From Penicillus capitatus (taxonomy: Eukaryota > Chlorophyta), in contig OZ287713.1 in NCBI GenBank assembly GCA_965649825.1, positions 310,001 through 374,000 of the forward strand: a DNA stretch of 64,000 bases, written 5' to 3'. Shown in pieces: positions 43,168-53,359 of the stretch; positions within the stretch are counted from its first letter, which is position 1, and each line of letters begins with the position of its first letter. The notes beneath the pieces are model-generated. The model had not been told where the DNA came from. It was given only the letters and a program-made list of their open reading frames with translations, and did not search any database. The position numbers were made by a program, and so were the translations under genes.

Positions 43168-45218
43168 ATGCAGTCCCTACCGAAATTTTACACTTCGAAG
43201 AACCCGGGGTCGATTCACTGTTTCAGGTATGGAAGCCAAGAAAAGACGTTCGTATCCGAACGTGTCCCGCCGTTTTGTGAAAGGAGTCGGTCTGTGCGAC
43301 GGGAACAGAGACAGAGGCCATCATTGAGACCCTTTTGCCGCGGCGGTGGCTCAGCAGGATCGGGTGGAAATGGTGGACGGGGTGGTGGTGGTGAATGGTT
43401 TGAATATGGCGACAGCGATGACTCCTCCCCGCAGAACTTTGATTTCTTGGCGGCGCTGACACTCATTTCTCAACAAGACACACCAAAGATCGTACACCCC
43501 TCGCTTCTTTCGCTGACGGTTATGTGATATGTGGCATTCAGCCGTACTATGTGATTGCAGAAGATAACGGAGGAGAGGCGGCGGGAGAGAAAGAAGCGGA
43601 GGAGGAAAGTGGGATGCCCTATGTAAAACCGGCGCCGAAGCCGAAGCCTATGTCTCTGAGTATTCAGCCCGGAGGGCTCTCCTGGATGTTGATGCTTCTG
43701 CTCGTTTCTGGCGGATTCTTTCTCTGGAGGAGATCACGAAACCGAAACGCAGCTCCTCGTGCGGTCCACACACGCAAAACCCCACTTTCTGATCTATTGC
43801 CTCACAGAAGAGGAGATCAACGCCGAAGCGATAGTCCAGAGCGTGGTGGAAAACCAGACAGAAGCCCATCTATCACAACGTCCCTTCTTTCTCTCGCCCA
43901 ACATTTCTGACTTATTTTTTTCACAGAGGCTGAGCCCGAGACACAAGAGACGGTGCAAGATGCCGAACGACGCGAAGGTAGGGGCCTCAGCCAATCGGTC
44001 GTGCAGGACACCAAGGATGGTACCAGGTGGATGCACTCCAGACTTTGATAAAGATCTCGAGGAGCAGGATGCCTTGTTCGGTACGGAACGAGACGTCAAG
44101 ATCGAGAAGCAGCCGTCCGGGATTGAATCGGCAAATCCCTCTGAAGAGTCTCTGCCGCCCAAGACAGAGACGCCCCCAACAGCATCTGAACCTCCTGCCG
44201 CTTCTGCTGTGATCCCTCCACCGCCTCCAGATGTCTTACAGAACGCCAGGGAGACAGAGACGTCGATCGAGGCGTACAATGACGATTTGGATCAGAAAGA
44301 TGCGATGTTTCCAGACGAAAGGATGTCCGAGAAGAAAGAATCCGTTTCAGAGCCTGCCTCTGCCCCAGGCATGTGAGTTTTTCGTTGGAAGTGGTGAATC
44401 ATGTGTGACTCTGAAAGGTCCCCTTCTCGTTTCTGTTCTTTTGATTCCAGACACACAGAATCCCAAAATCGTCAGACTGGTGTTCAAATTCATGGAGACG
44501 TCATCAACGAAGGAACTGGAAAAGGAGATGTGTGCCAGGTGACAACATGAATTCCCTCTTCATCTCTGAAAATGATTATCTACATTGCCATTGTTTTTTG
44601 ATGGAATGGTGCTTGTTTGCTTGTTTGTTTATGCACGGACAAAAACTCTAGTACTGACTGTTAAAAGTGCTCTCGTGTTGGTGTTAGATGGGTGTTGTCG
44701 CCGACGTCGCAACTTGATGAAGGTTCCAATCAAAGCGCCGCCACAGATTTTAGCGAAGCTCGCTCTCTTAACACAGAAGCACAGGAGATCGATTCACCTC
44801 TTTCCGAAAAGGAAATCGAGGATTACGATTTTGAGAATCTTCCCAAGAAGTATGACCTGATCGAGGAAGATCTGGGACCACCTATTAAACCAACGGGTAC
44901 GCTCAGACCCCTGCCTCGGATCGCACGTGCCTGATCCCTGTGATGTGACTGATAGCTGTCGATTTTACCCAGCCGGCTTTGTGGGAACTCGAGGCACCGG
45001 AAACAAAAACCAAGAGTGCCACAACAGATGAGCGGACACAGACAATGCGATACTTGTTGAGCAACGCCGATTTGATGACCGAAGCGTTGAAGATGATGGA
45101 ATCCAGCTCGCATCCGGTCGATACCGCGAAGCTCATACCCGATGTTGGATCGATTGGCGGCGCAACGAAGAAATCGAAAAAGAAGAAATCAAAGAAAAAG
45201 AAATCTGCCGCTGCATAA
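43168..45218 (+). CDS. Unknown single-pass membrane protein with acidic repeats
   Basis: Frames linked by probable short introns. An N-terminal part contains a Gly-rich linker (GGGSAGSGGNGGRGGGGEW) and acidic EYGDSDDS. An intron near 43440-43540 leads to QPYYVIAEDNGGEAAGEKEA, PAPKPKPMSLSIQPGG and one membrane helix (WMLMLLLVSGGFFLWRRSRN). Further exons give EINAEAIVQSVVENQTEAHL, then two similar acidic units, DKDLEEQDALFGTERDVKIE and NDDLDQKDAMFPDERMSEKK. Then EKEIEDYDFENLPKKYDLIE, ALWELEAPETKTKS and a Lys-rich C-terminus (KKSKKKKSKKKKSAAA) at 45218. I recognise no family. Start and several joins are uncertain, and it could be two genes (split near 43900). The introns ending ttttttcacag and ctgatag are clear. 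Confidence 0.45.
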
Positions 45219-45321
45219 TCCTGCCAACCATCAGTTTTGTTTTCTTATATGCGTGCGATTGTTTATCGTGAGCGAACGAGCGATAAAGTGTGAGATATAT
45301 GGATGATAACTCGACATCATC

Positions 45322-45843
45322 TTACACAGTGGGCATTCCGAGACCCCGTTCGTTAAATGTCCCGACGCAGACGATCTCGGAAGGCTCGACATTCAGATTC
45401 AAGATCTTCAATCGAATATCGGTTCCCGCAACGATGCGCATTTCTTTCTCGACCGATTCGAATGCGCCGTCATTATCTGGAACGAATGCAAAGGATTCAG
45501 GAATGCAGTGAGACCCAACGAAAATTTGCACAGGACCGGCTTCAGCAATAAACCCCGTCGAAAAGACTTCGCGTACGGTGACATCCAAAATCTGCCCACG
45601 GAAAGGACGAAACATGATGCAGTCATAGCGCACATCGAATGTGGCGAGTCCCGTGCCGTCGGGTCGGATCAATCCTTGTCCGACATCGCGCAGACGGGTG
45701 ACGCAGACGCAGTATCCATGCTTTCCGAGACAAACGCCTTCGACCTTCGTCTTGACCGTCGTTTCGATAACAGCGCGCAGCTGAGGGCCAAAGAACTTCG
45801 GATGCACATCAATCGACTTGGACAGCGTCAGGTAATAGAACAT
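45322..45843 (-). CDS. RPB7: RNA polymerase II subunit RPB7
   Basis: Stalk subunit that, with RPB4, contacts the emerging transcript. Starts MFYYLTLSKSIDVHPKFFGP, the canonical N-terminus; an upstream in-frame Met at 45876 would add 11 residues absent from homologues, so ATG 45843 is chosen. Then VKTKVEGVCLGKHGYCVCVT, YDCIMFRPFRGQILDVTVRE, and the S1/OB part FIAEAGPVQIFVGSHCIPES and DIRLKILNLNVEPSEIVCVG. 173 aa, the usual length, one exon. It and the next gene upstream are transcribed in the same direction with a gap of about 55 bp. Confidence 0.92.
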   Translation of the reverse strand: MFYYLTLSKSIDVHPKFFGPQLRAVIETTVKTKVEGVCLGKHGYCVCVTRLRDVGQGLIRPDGTGLATFDVRYDCIMFRPFRGQILDVTVREVFSTGFIAEAGPVQIFVGSHCIPESFAFVPDNDGAFESVEKEMRIVAGTDIRLKILNLNVEPSEIVCVGTFNERGLGMPTV

Positions 45844-45897
45844 TATGGCCGAGATGATGGCGCATGTTGCTGCCACAATGAGGCTGGACGATGATCG

Positions 45898-47028
45898 TCA
45901 TTCTTCGTTAAGTATAGGCCGCAGGCGTTGCACAGAGGCTCTCCTGAAAATCGATCCTTGCGCCAGAACGGCGTTGTTCGGGTTCCGCAATTGCGACACG
46001 TCTAGAATAGAACCGTCCGCGACGCAAGAGGCGTAACGAAAGCGCACTCGATTTTCAAACTTCGCCCGACGGCCTCTCTTCGACTGTGTCCGCTTCACGG
46101 GCTCTCTGCCTTTACGTTTGAGTTCATCCATGCCGCCAGGAGATGTGCGTGGATCGATGAAAGGTCTTGGCGAGGCAAAGAACGCCGGCCAATCCAACGG
46201 ACCGGCAATCTGCCCGTCACTGCCGATGGATGCACTCAAGCCATTGTACAGTCCAGTGAGATAGGCATTCCGCAACGCCGTCTACAGCAGCACACATATA
46301 ACAGTATATCTCAGGTGTTGACCATCTACGTGAACAGCGGCTTCGTTGGTGATTAGATGCGATGCATCACCAAAAGTCCCCGGGGGTGGTGGTGCATCGA
46401 TGAACTGCACTTCACCGCTATCGGGTAGAAACACACCAACGCTCGAGGCACTTCCATGGATCTCATTCTTTTCATGGTCTCCTGTGACGACGGGAGGAGA
46501 TAGATGACGGTGCCGTACACGAAAGTCTTGGTGTGATGCGAGTGTGGGTGATGGGTTTAGCACAGAGGGTTGTCCAGCGTGATGTAGTGGAAAACGCATT
46601 TCGCTGGACAGCGAAGGTCTTTCCAGCATGACTGCTGGAGCCTCGGTGGTTTCCGGCGCTTCTCGTTTGATGTTTGTGTACTTCACCGTGGCGTCTTCCT
46701 GTGCGGCACCAAAGTCGACGACTGACAGAGGGTATGTGACTTCGGTCGGCGTTTGGGTTCCAACGCCGTCTGTTTCAACAACCAGCGCCGCCGTTTCTGT
46801 CGTGTTCGTTTCAGGGTTGTAAACACTTAGCGGTATAGCCGTGTCCGTTGCCTGCGAAGCATCCGTCACAATACGGCACGGAATCATTCTCTGCGCAGCG
46901 GCACGTCTCGCAAATAGTATGACCTGTAACAAAAAGCCAAAGCTAACACGAACGCAGCGGCGACCGCGCTTCCTTGTTCCCAAGAAATTCAGATGGCTCC
47001 AAAGGACGTACCAGCAGTACGTAACCAT
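45898..47028 (-). CDS. Hypothetical protein, two or more exons, N-terminal hydrophobic segment
   Basis: The upstream exon has FGFLLQVILFARRAAAQRMI as a hydrophobic, then basic segment, possibly preceded by an intron ending TTGTTACAG. A Thr/Glu-rich middle follows (SVYNPETNTTETAALVVETD, REAPETTEAPAVMLERPSLS), then GEVQFIDAPPPPGTFGDASH. An intron (GTAGATGGTC...CTGTAG, about 46276-46333) joins VH to TALRNAYLTGLYNGLSASIG, then DWPAFFASPRPFIDPRTS, a basic KRTQSKRGRRAKFENRVRF and the end RRASVQRLRPILNEE. I recognise no family. The start and signal-peptide assignment are uncertain. Confidence 0.45.
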
Positions 47029-47122
47029 CGAAGAAGATCTCGTGATCGTTTTAGTACATTACTAACGATCACTCCAGTCAGCAAAAAATAAAGAATAAGT
47101 GCTCATCAGCAGCGAGATTTGA

Positions 47123-48025
47123 TCAGAGATCACAATCAACCATGGCGTCGTCGACTAACGCCTCCTCCCAGCAACGCGGGGCGACGCCTGTTCGCTCATG
47201 GAGCCACGTTTCGACTGGAGGAAGCACTGTGTTCAAAAAAGGATTCCAGATCCCACTGACAATGCAGTAATTGATGTCAAACGGTGACCGGTGATGCCGA
47301 CCGTGCTCCGTCGTCGATATCAAGATGCCTCTCTCCTGCCAGGATAACACCCACGAAGGTAGATTTCCCTTCTTTGTATGCGACCATGCATGAAACTGCT
47401 GACTCAATATCACCAACATACATCCCACAGATCCAAAGATCTCCATCCATGAAGGCAGATGTGCCCAAAGCAGGAATGCCGAAAAGGGCAGTGCAGGAAG
47501 ACAGATTGTATGGATGTTGTTGCAGAGTTGACGATGCGTGATCGTCCATGGGTAAAGGTGATGTCGCTGAAAGCCATCGATCTGGCTGCCAAAGACAGGT
47601 GTGTTTTTCGTTCCGTAGTTGTCGACGGCCCAATGGTAAACGCCGCTGAGGACATCCGCCGCCAGATAGCCGCCAAACGTCGCGAACAGAGCGCCCATCG
47701 CTTCATACCAGTTTCCGACGCTGAGGGCGCTACGTCCGAGCAGCCAGAAATTCAGTCCAAAGGTCACGGCCACAATGCATCGCTGCTTCGAAGTGCTCTC
47801 CAACTGCTCGCTGGCCAATTGACGCTCCACCCACGAGACTCCATTCTCTTCGAGCGATCCATCTCCTGCATCAACGCTGTGTGCTGTTTCGTCGACGGCA
47901 GTGCTCGCGTAACGACGGAGCAACGTGCGATGTATCGCCGCGAGCCGTTGTCGGCGAGATAGCGGCTGTGCATTAGCGAATCGAGATCCGACCGTCCGGA
48001 CTTCACAGACGCTGTAACAGGACAT
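47123..48025 (-). CDS. FAD4/TMEM189 (Kua)-type desaturase
   Basis: Single-exon, 300 aa. Family members are FAD4 (chloroplast phosphatidylglycerol 16:1 desaturase) and animal plasmanylethanolamine desaturase. Conserved His motifs are all present: AADVLSGVYHWAVDNYG, DGFQRHHLYPWTITHRQLCN, LSQQFHAWSHTKKGNLPSWV and ISTTEHGRHHRSPFDINYCI, with hydrophobic segments around them. The tail matches the family (NPFLNTVLPPVETWL). The N-terminal 40 residues (SRRQRLAAIHRTLLRRYAST) are basic and hydroxylated, like an organelle transit peptide, which favours the FAD4 side; without alignment I cannot decide between the two activities. Confidence 0.85.
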   Translation of the reverse strand: MSCYSVCEVRTVGSRFANAQPLSRRQRLAAIHRTLLRRYASTAVDETAHSVDAGDGSLEENGVSWVERQLASEQLESTSKQRCIVAVTFGLNFWLLGRSALSVGNWYEAMGALFATFGGYLAADVLSGVYHWAVDNYGTKNTPVFGSQIDGFQRHHLYPWTITHRQLCNNIHTICLPALPFSAFLLWAHLPSWMEIFGSVGCMLVILSQQFHAWSHTKKGNLPSWVLSWQERGILISTTEHGRHHRSPFDINYCIVSGIWNPFLNTVLPPVETWLHERTGVAPRCWEEALVDDAMVDCDL

Positions 48026-49573
48026 CTAATCGTACAATCGATGATGGATCGACATTGCTGAAAACGTGTTGATTGGACCGCAACGGCAACATGTCTGTCG
48101 GTACTGGAACGGGCGCAGCATCGAGAAGCGTCTCCGGCGACGGCGATGAGGTCGTCGAAGTTGGCGCCGATGGCTGAGAGGGAGCAGCTTTCCATGGATC
48201 TTGAACGGCTTTCTGAAACGCCTCCGATGGAACGTAGGCATCGTTCGTGGGGTGATTTTTCGCGTCTTGCCATTCGACAGCGTAGGACGGTTCTGTCTCG
48301 GCGTCATCATCGTTATCGTCGTCTTCCGTCTCGTCATCGGATCGTTTCCAAAGGGGTCCCCCTGACCCAGATGCCATCATCCACTCTTCTTCGGCATCGT
48401 CTTCGGACGCGAGCGAAGGGTTTTCTGTTTGGACCGATTCTGTCACGTCAGATGAGGGGACAGCCTCGTCGACAGGAAACGCCTTTTCCGCAACAGATGT
48501 CCAAAGGCCACGCCATCCGCTTCCCTCTTCCGATGGCTCTTCCACACTCGCCCTTAGCTTCCCGTCTGCGTGTATGTACCCTTCTTACATATAGTCGTGA
48601 GCGATCGCAGATGCAGGACCTGTGGATGGCGGCGGTTCTTCCGATGTTGATCGACGACGAAGAAGAAAGGCGACCAGAAGGACGATCCCTCCTGCGACGA
48701 TCGCGGGTGCCGCTCTCTGAATGCGTACACCGTTCAGCTCGATGCGTCGCCCTCCGATGGACGGGATCCGTCGGATGACGTCTCTCACTCGGTTCTGCAG
48801 TCCCATCCACGTCGTACCCGATGTCGCACTTTCTTGAAGACGTGACAGTTCGAAGGGTCTCTCTGTCGCAGCACCTTCTTCTTCCATCTCGATAGCTTCA
48901 TCCAGCGACGGAGCGTCTCCCTCAGCGACCTCTTCTGAAATCGATGATTCAGCAGGGGCAAGGACCTCGGGTGACGATTTCTCCTCTTCTGTTGGATTCT
49001 CCGTCGTCGTCACACGGCGCCGTCTTTCCTGCTGTTCGTCACGGACCCCGCGGTCGCGTATCTGCCCCGGAACCGCTCTCTTCTCGACGACGATTTGTCC
49101 TTCGGCCGAATCCGACAGTGCTGGTGCGTCCATGGTCGCCTCTTTGAGCAAACGCAACAACTGGTCATCCGTCGCTTCGTGCACTCTATCACAGACAGAT
49201 CAGCCATCCACACACCCAGTCCTCTGTATCTCACCGTTTCTCGTAGTCTTTCATCAACAGACGCTCCAATTGCTGCCTCTCGACCATCACTGTACTATCC
49301 GCCGCCGTTGCCCTGTATCCCGCACGTGCTGTTTGTCTTCAGACGCATGCAGATGGATGCACGATACTTCTGCCCTGCCGTCGTCGGTTCTGCCAGATAC
49401 AGCAGTGCACTGAGGCCCAGTGCCGTGCCAATCGTTGCGACGCGTTTGACAGCGACTCTACATCTCTGTGCGTCGCCGCGTCCCCGCGTCATCGTCACCT
49501 GTTTGCGGCGCAGCTTCGTTCCTGCGCCGTTAAGCGTACTGCGCGTTCGAATCCACGTCCCCGAGAGCGTCAT
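48003..49573 (-). CDS. Unknown acidic single-pass membrane protein
   Basis: The first exon (from 49573) has a basic start and a hydrophobic stretch (VATIGTALGLSALLYLAEPT). An intermediate exon reads VERQQLERLLMKDYEKR and is joined by intron of about 49 nt (GTGAGATACAG...GTGATAG, about 49188-49236) to VHEATDDQLLRLLKEATMDA. After an acidic region come AAPAIVAGGIVLLVAFLLRR, a clear membrane helix, and, across an intron near 48545-48590, the acidic C-terminal part EEPSEEGSGWRGLWTSVAEK ... RSDDETEDDDNDDD. It ends SSIVRLDVLLQRL. The 3' end overlaps the upstream end of the FAD4-like gene by about 20 bp. No family recognised; exon order is supported by frame but not proven. Confidence 0.4.
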
Positions 49574-49986
49574 GACACAAGTCTGTACGACGCAACATCG
49601 ACGACGACAACGACGACGTTTTCAACGTTCACTTCGTTCAGTTCACGCCAAAATCGTTTACCTCTTGTCCGCGAGTTGACTTCGTATACGCGTCCATCCA
49701 TTCATCGAAATCGTGCTTCCATCGTGAAGCCTTGCGTCAGCGCCCTGACCACCGCGCCGACGACGGCCACTTTTTGTGCAACAGACAAAAACGACGAAGA
49801 CGACGTCATCATTTTGTGCGTCGACTGAGTCTCGGCGGAGCTAGCTCTCTAAAGTGAAAGTCCACCGTTTGCTTCCGGAACGTTAAGGTAACGGAACGCG
49901 TCGACGCCGCCAAGTACTTGGGCGGCGTACATGCGTTTGTTCGTTCGCCAGGCCCTAAAGCGCGTCTGCTTGTGCGTTGCGTAGGT

Positions 49987-51279
49987 ATGGAGTGCAGTTT
50001 GTGTTGCGAGGCTTTCACGGAGGAGGGTGCCCATGTTCCGCGTAATCTCGACTGTGGCCATACCTTCTGCACCGTCTGCATTGAGCGTCTCGAGACGCAT
50101 GCGCCATTGCGTCAGGGTCCACGATGCCCAGACTGTCGAGCAGTGATTCGTTTCAACCGACGAACGGTCCCAAACCTGCCGAAGAACTACAAGCTATTGG
50201 AACTGATAAGGGAACAGCGTGCTGCTGCTGCTGCTCAGCAACACCACCACCACCAGCATTCGCGTCAGCGACACCATCATAACAGCCACCACCATCATCC
50301 GCACGCGCAGCAGCAGTCATCTCAGCAGAAGACGCAACGTATGACGCCTCCTTCCTCGAGCCACAGCTGTGCCTCATCTGCCATGACAACCTGTTCGACG
50401 GCAGTGGGTCTACCTGTGGTTCCAGCATCGCGCTCGCGTCACGGAATGATGTACGCAACAGCAGCGCCGCCACCGCCGCCAGCCATGGGCAGTTACTTAA
50501 CGCCACCGCTGATCACAGCTCGTCTGGAAGAGTGGATGCCGCTAAGGCCTGTCCCATCTCTCCCCGATGGCCGGTCGATGCGTTTGGGATCATTCGGTGA
50601 AGACGTGCGTCCGACAACGACGACGACAAGGATTGCAACGAGTGCTTCGGAGGAGACGGTCTCCAGGAATCGAACCCCGTCTGTCCTCCCTCCTGTCCGA
50701 TCACCCGAAGCACTGCCTGATGTTCCTGAAGCTGTTGAGAGTGGAAGAGCCGTGACGGGGCCAGATGGCAGACTGGTCTGTAAGTTCTTTCAAGAAGGGA
50801 CATGCCGTTATGGGCACAGCTGTTGGTTCCACCATCCCGTTCTCAACGAGAATAAATCGATGTGTCGACACTGGATGAAAGGGCAATGTCGTATGGGACT
50901 GATGTGCAATTTCCGTCATGGGAAGCTTCCGAGTCCTACTCAGCGTTCACCCACACAACAGCGACCGTCACATCAGCAACAGCTGTCACGTCACCAACAC
51001 CAATGTCCACTACCGCCACCGCCACCACAACAACGGGACCCTTCTGCACCAGGACCGAGTGGCGAAGGCCCTGTGCAACCTGTTCGGCGCACGAGTCCGT
51101 CTGTTGTCATTTTTGTGACCAGTTGTGGAAGCACTGTCCATCATCCAGCTCCTCAGGCCAGACAGGAGCGTACATGGGGGAATCTGCCAACTCAAGCAGG
51201 AGCTGCTGGGCGGAGCTTCAGTCCAGAATCTGAAAGATTCTTCGACGATTTTAGCAGCAGCTCCTTTCATCAACAGTAA
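49987..51279 (+). CDS. RING and double CCCH zinc-finger protein
   Basis: Probable E3 ubiquitin ligase that also binds RNA. Starts MECSLCCEAFTEEGAHV with an N-terminal RING (C-x2-C, LDCGHTFCTVC, RCPDCR). Then a His/Gln-rich low-complexity region (residues 80-130), and two CCCH fingers of C-x7-C-x5-C-x3-H type at about residues 280-335: VCKFFQEGTCRYGHSCWFHH and MCRHWMKGQCRMGLMCNFRH. The tail is Gln/Pro/Ser-rich and ends FDDFSSSSFHQQ. The frame extends upstream to 49918, but the Met at 49987 directly precedes the RING. Fingers and RING recall makorins, but domain order differs (RING first, no Makorin-type Cys-His). One exon. Confidence 0.8.
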   Translation: MECSLCCEAFTEEGAHVPRNLDCGHTFCTVCIERLETHAPLRQGPRCPDCRAVIRFNRRTVPNLPKNYKLLELIREQRAAAAAQQHHHHQHSRQRHHHNSHHHHPHAQQQSSQQKTQRMTPPSSSHSCASSAMTTCSTAVGLPVVPASRSRHGMMYATAAPPPPPAMGSYLTPPLITARLEEWMPLRPVPSLPDGRSMRLGSFGEDVRPTTTTTRIATSASEETVSRNRTPSVLPPVRSPEALPDVPEAVESGRAVTGPDGRLVCKFFQEGTCRYGHSCWFHHPVLNENKSMCRHWMKGQCRMGLMCNFRHGKLPSPTQRSPTQQRPSHQQQLSRHQHQCPLPPPPPQQRDPSAPGPSGEGPVQPVRRTSPSVVIFVTSCGSTVHHPAPQARQERTWGNLPTQAGAAGRSFSPESERFFDDFSSSSFHQQ

Positions 51280-52084
51280 TCCCCACCCATTCTTTCTCTT
51301 TCCATGCATCTTGATGCTGCCTCAGTCGATTGGGTGGGATTGTTATTGATTGATTGATTGTTTCATTGGTCGGTCGAAGAAGAAGAGGATGAAGAAGAAG
51401 AAGTGGCATAGCACAGTTTTCCTTTGGGACCGGGACGACTTCAAATAGCGTGACATCACATAAGCTCTTGGGTCTTTTAGTTTTCAGCCGATACTGTCAA
51501 GAAGATGGATGCAGATTTCTCAAGTATAAAAAACGCACCTGTGTACAGAATCTCTGTATTTTCTTGACTGAGGAGAGATGGACATGTCGATTCTTTTCTC
51601 GGTACGTACGTACGTCGTTTCAAAATCCCAGTTAGCAAGCGTCCGTATGCAGATTAGCTTGCCCATACATACCCATGTTATTTATTTTTTCTAAGGGAGA
51701 TGATCCAAAAGATGTGTGTGTCTCTACTGGGGGGACCTGGACTGCACATTCGCTGTCATCCTGGAATTTTGAGAAGCCTTGTGATGGCAATGCTTTTCCT
51801 CAAGCTTTGATGAACATCACCTGCACCGCCGCCGCCGCCGCCGCAATCTGATACCGATGAATAAAGAACCAAAGGAGACAATTGATCAAAAAACATACAA
51901 ACTACGAAGAGAAACAGTTGACATCGATGATCGATCGTTAAGAAACGGATAGACAAGAACTCCACGCATAAAGGCTGCGCGATAAAACGCATGCAGACCA
52001 AGCGTGGTACCGTGGACATGCACATAATGTAATAGTCGGTCTTTGCCCTTACGATGGACAGACGTCCCATCATCCATCAGCCTT
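51280..52084. other. Convergent 3' region with simple repeats
   Basis: Purine run gaagaagaag near 51380-51403 and a (ccg)n run at about 51823-51843. No gene. Confidence 0.4.
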
Positions 52085-53287
52085 TCAGGCCTCTTTACCG
52101 TCGGCTTGACGAAGGGTGCCCAGTTCCCTGGGAGCACTCGTCTGCACGACCATGCTCTTAGCAAGAGCTGTCACATCACCCGTCGCCGCCAGATCCTTGG
52201 CGACCTGTTTCTTGATCCAGTCGTACGTCAATTTCAGTCCATCCTTCAGAGAGACCGTTGGCTCCCAGCCCAGCTTCTCCAGAATGAGCGAGTTTTCAGA
52301 ATTCCGTCCTCGGACGCCTTCTGGTCCAGGAATGTGTTTGATCGGCAATGTCTTGCCTTCAAAGCCCATCACCATCTCCATCATCTCGTTCATGCTCACC
52401 ATCTCGGTGGTGCCCAGATTCAACGGCTCTCTGAAATCCGATTTCGTGATCCGAATGATCCCCTCGACGCAATCGTCGATAAACGTAAAGCTCCTTGTCT
52501 GTTTGCCATCGCCCCACATCTCGATCTCTTCTGTGCTCGTCAGCACTTTGCGACAGAATGCTGCCGGGGCTTTCTCTCGACCGCCTTTCCACGTTCCGTG
52601 TGGACCATAGATATTATGAAAGCGTGCCACACGGCATTCGATACCAAAATCCATATTGTAGTACTTGCACACCTCCTCCCCTGACAGCTTCTCCAGTCCA
52701 TAAGCATCTTGTGGCTGAGCCGGCCAGGCATCGGACTCCTTCAACCCGCCACCTTCAACCGTCGTCTCCATCTGCTTCGTCTCCGGATAGCAGCAAGCAC
52801 TGCCTGCATAGAAATACCTAGACAGGCAACGACATCATGATCCATGTGATGTGACTGTTGGCTGTAGAGACAAATACCTTGAGACACCACACTGACGAGC
52901 GGCCTCGAGGACGTTAAAGGTAATCATGGTATTGTTGTAGAAGATGACAGAGTGATTGGACTGGATGAAGCCCATGCCACCCATATCGGCTGCTAGGTTA
53001 AACACATGCTGACACCCCGTGCAGACTGTCTTGCAGTTTTCAAAGACGCGCAGATCCACCAGATGAAATTCATCACAGAATTCGGCCTCTTCAAAGTGCT
53101 CGTTGCGTTTCCAGTCACAGCCAACGATGTAGTGCCCCTCAGACTTGAGGCGTTTGGCCAAGTGCGAGGCAATGAAACCACCGGCGCCGGTGATGCAGAT
53201 GCGCAGTTTTTCGGCCGGCCAGTACGGTTCGAAAGGATACGTGGCGAGATCGGAGACCGCATGGTACTCCTTGGCGACGGCAGACAT
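52085..53287 (-). CDS. GME: GDP-mannose 3,5-epimerase (GME)
   Basis: Converts GDP-D-mannose to GDP-L-galactose, a step towards ascorbate and cell-wall sugars. Extended SDR fold. Start MSAVAKEYHAVSDLATYPFE at 53287, then the NAD site RICITGAGGFIASHLAKRLK, CDEFHLVDLRVFENC, HVFNLAADMGGMGFIQSNHS, FNVLEAARQCGVSR. One intron (52818-52877, 60 nt) joins to YFYAGSACCYPE, which carries the active-site Cys of SACxYPE. Catalytic Y-x-x-x-K is in PQDAYGLEKLSGEEVC. FHNIYGPHGTWKGGREKAPA and MWGDGKQTRSFTFIDDCVEG follow, near-identical to plant GME. 380 residues, normal. The longer frame up to 53659 is not homologous and is excluded. Intron and following exon both start GTATTT. Confidence 0.93.
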
Positions 53288-53359
53288 AGGGACTGTGATA
53301 AGGCGTTTGGCGAATGGGGTTGGTGCGTTCGGGTGCTGCGCGTGACAAAGACCTGACAA

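Noticed and set aside
51823-51843. (CCG)n run as a functional element
   Set aside because: Simple trinucleotide repeat in a 3' region; no associated structure or gene.
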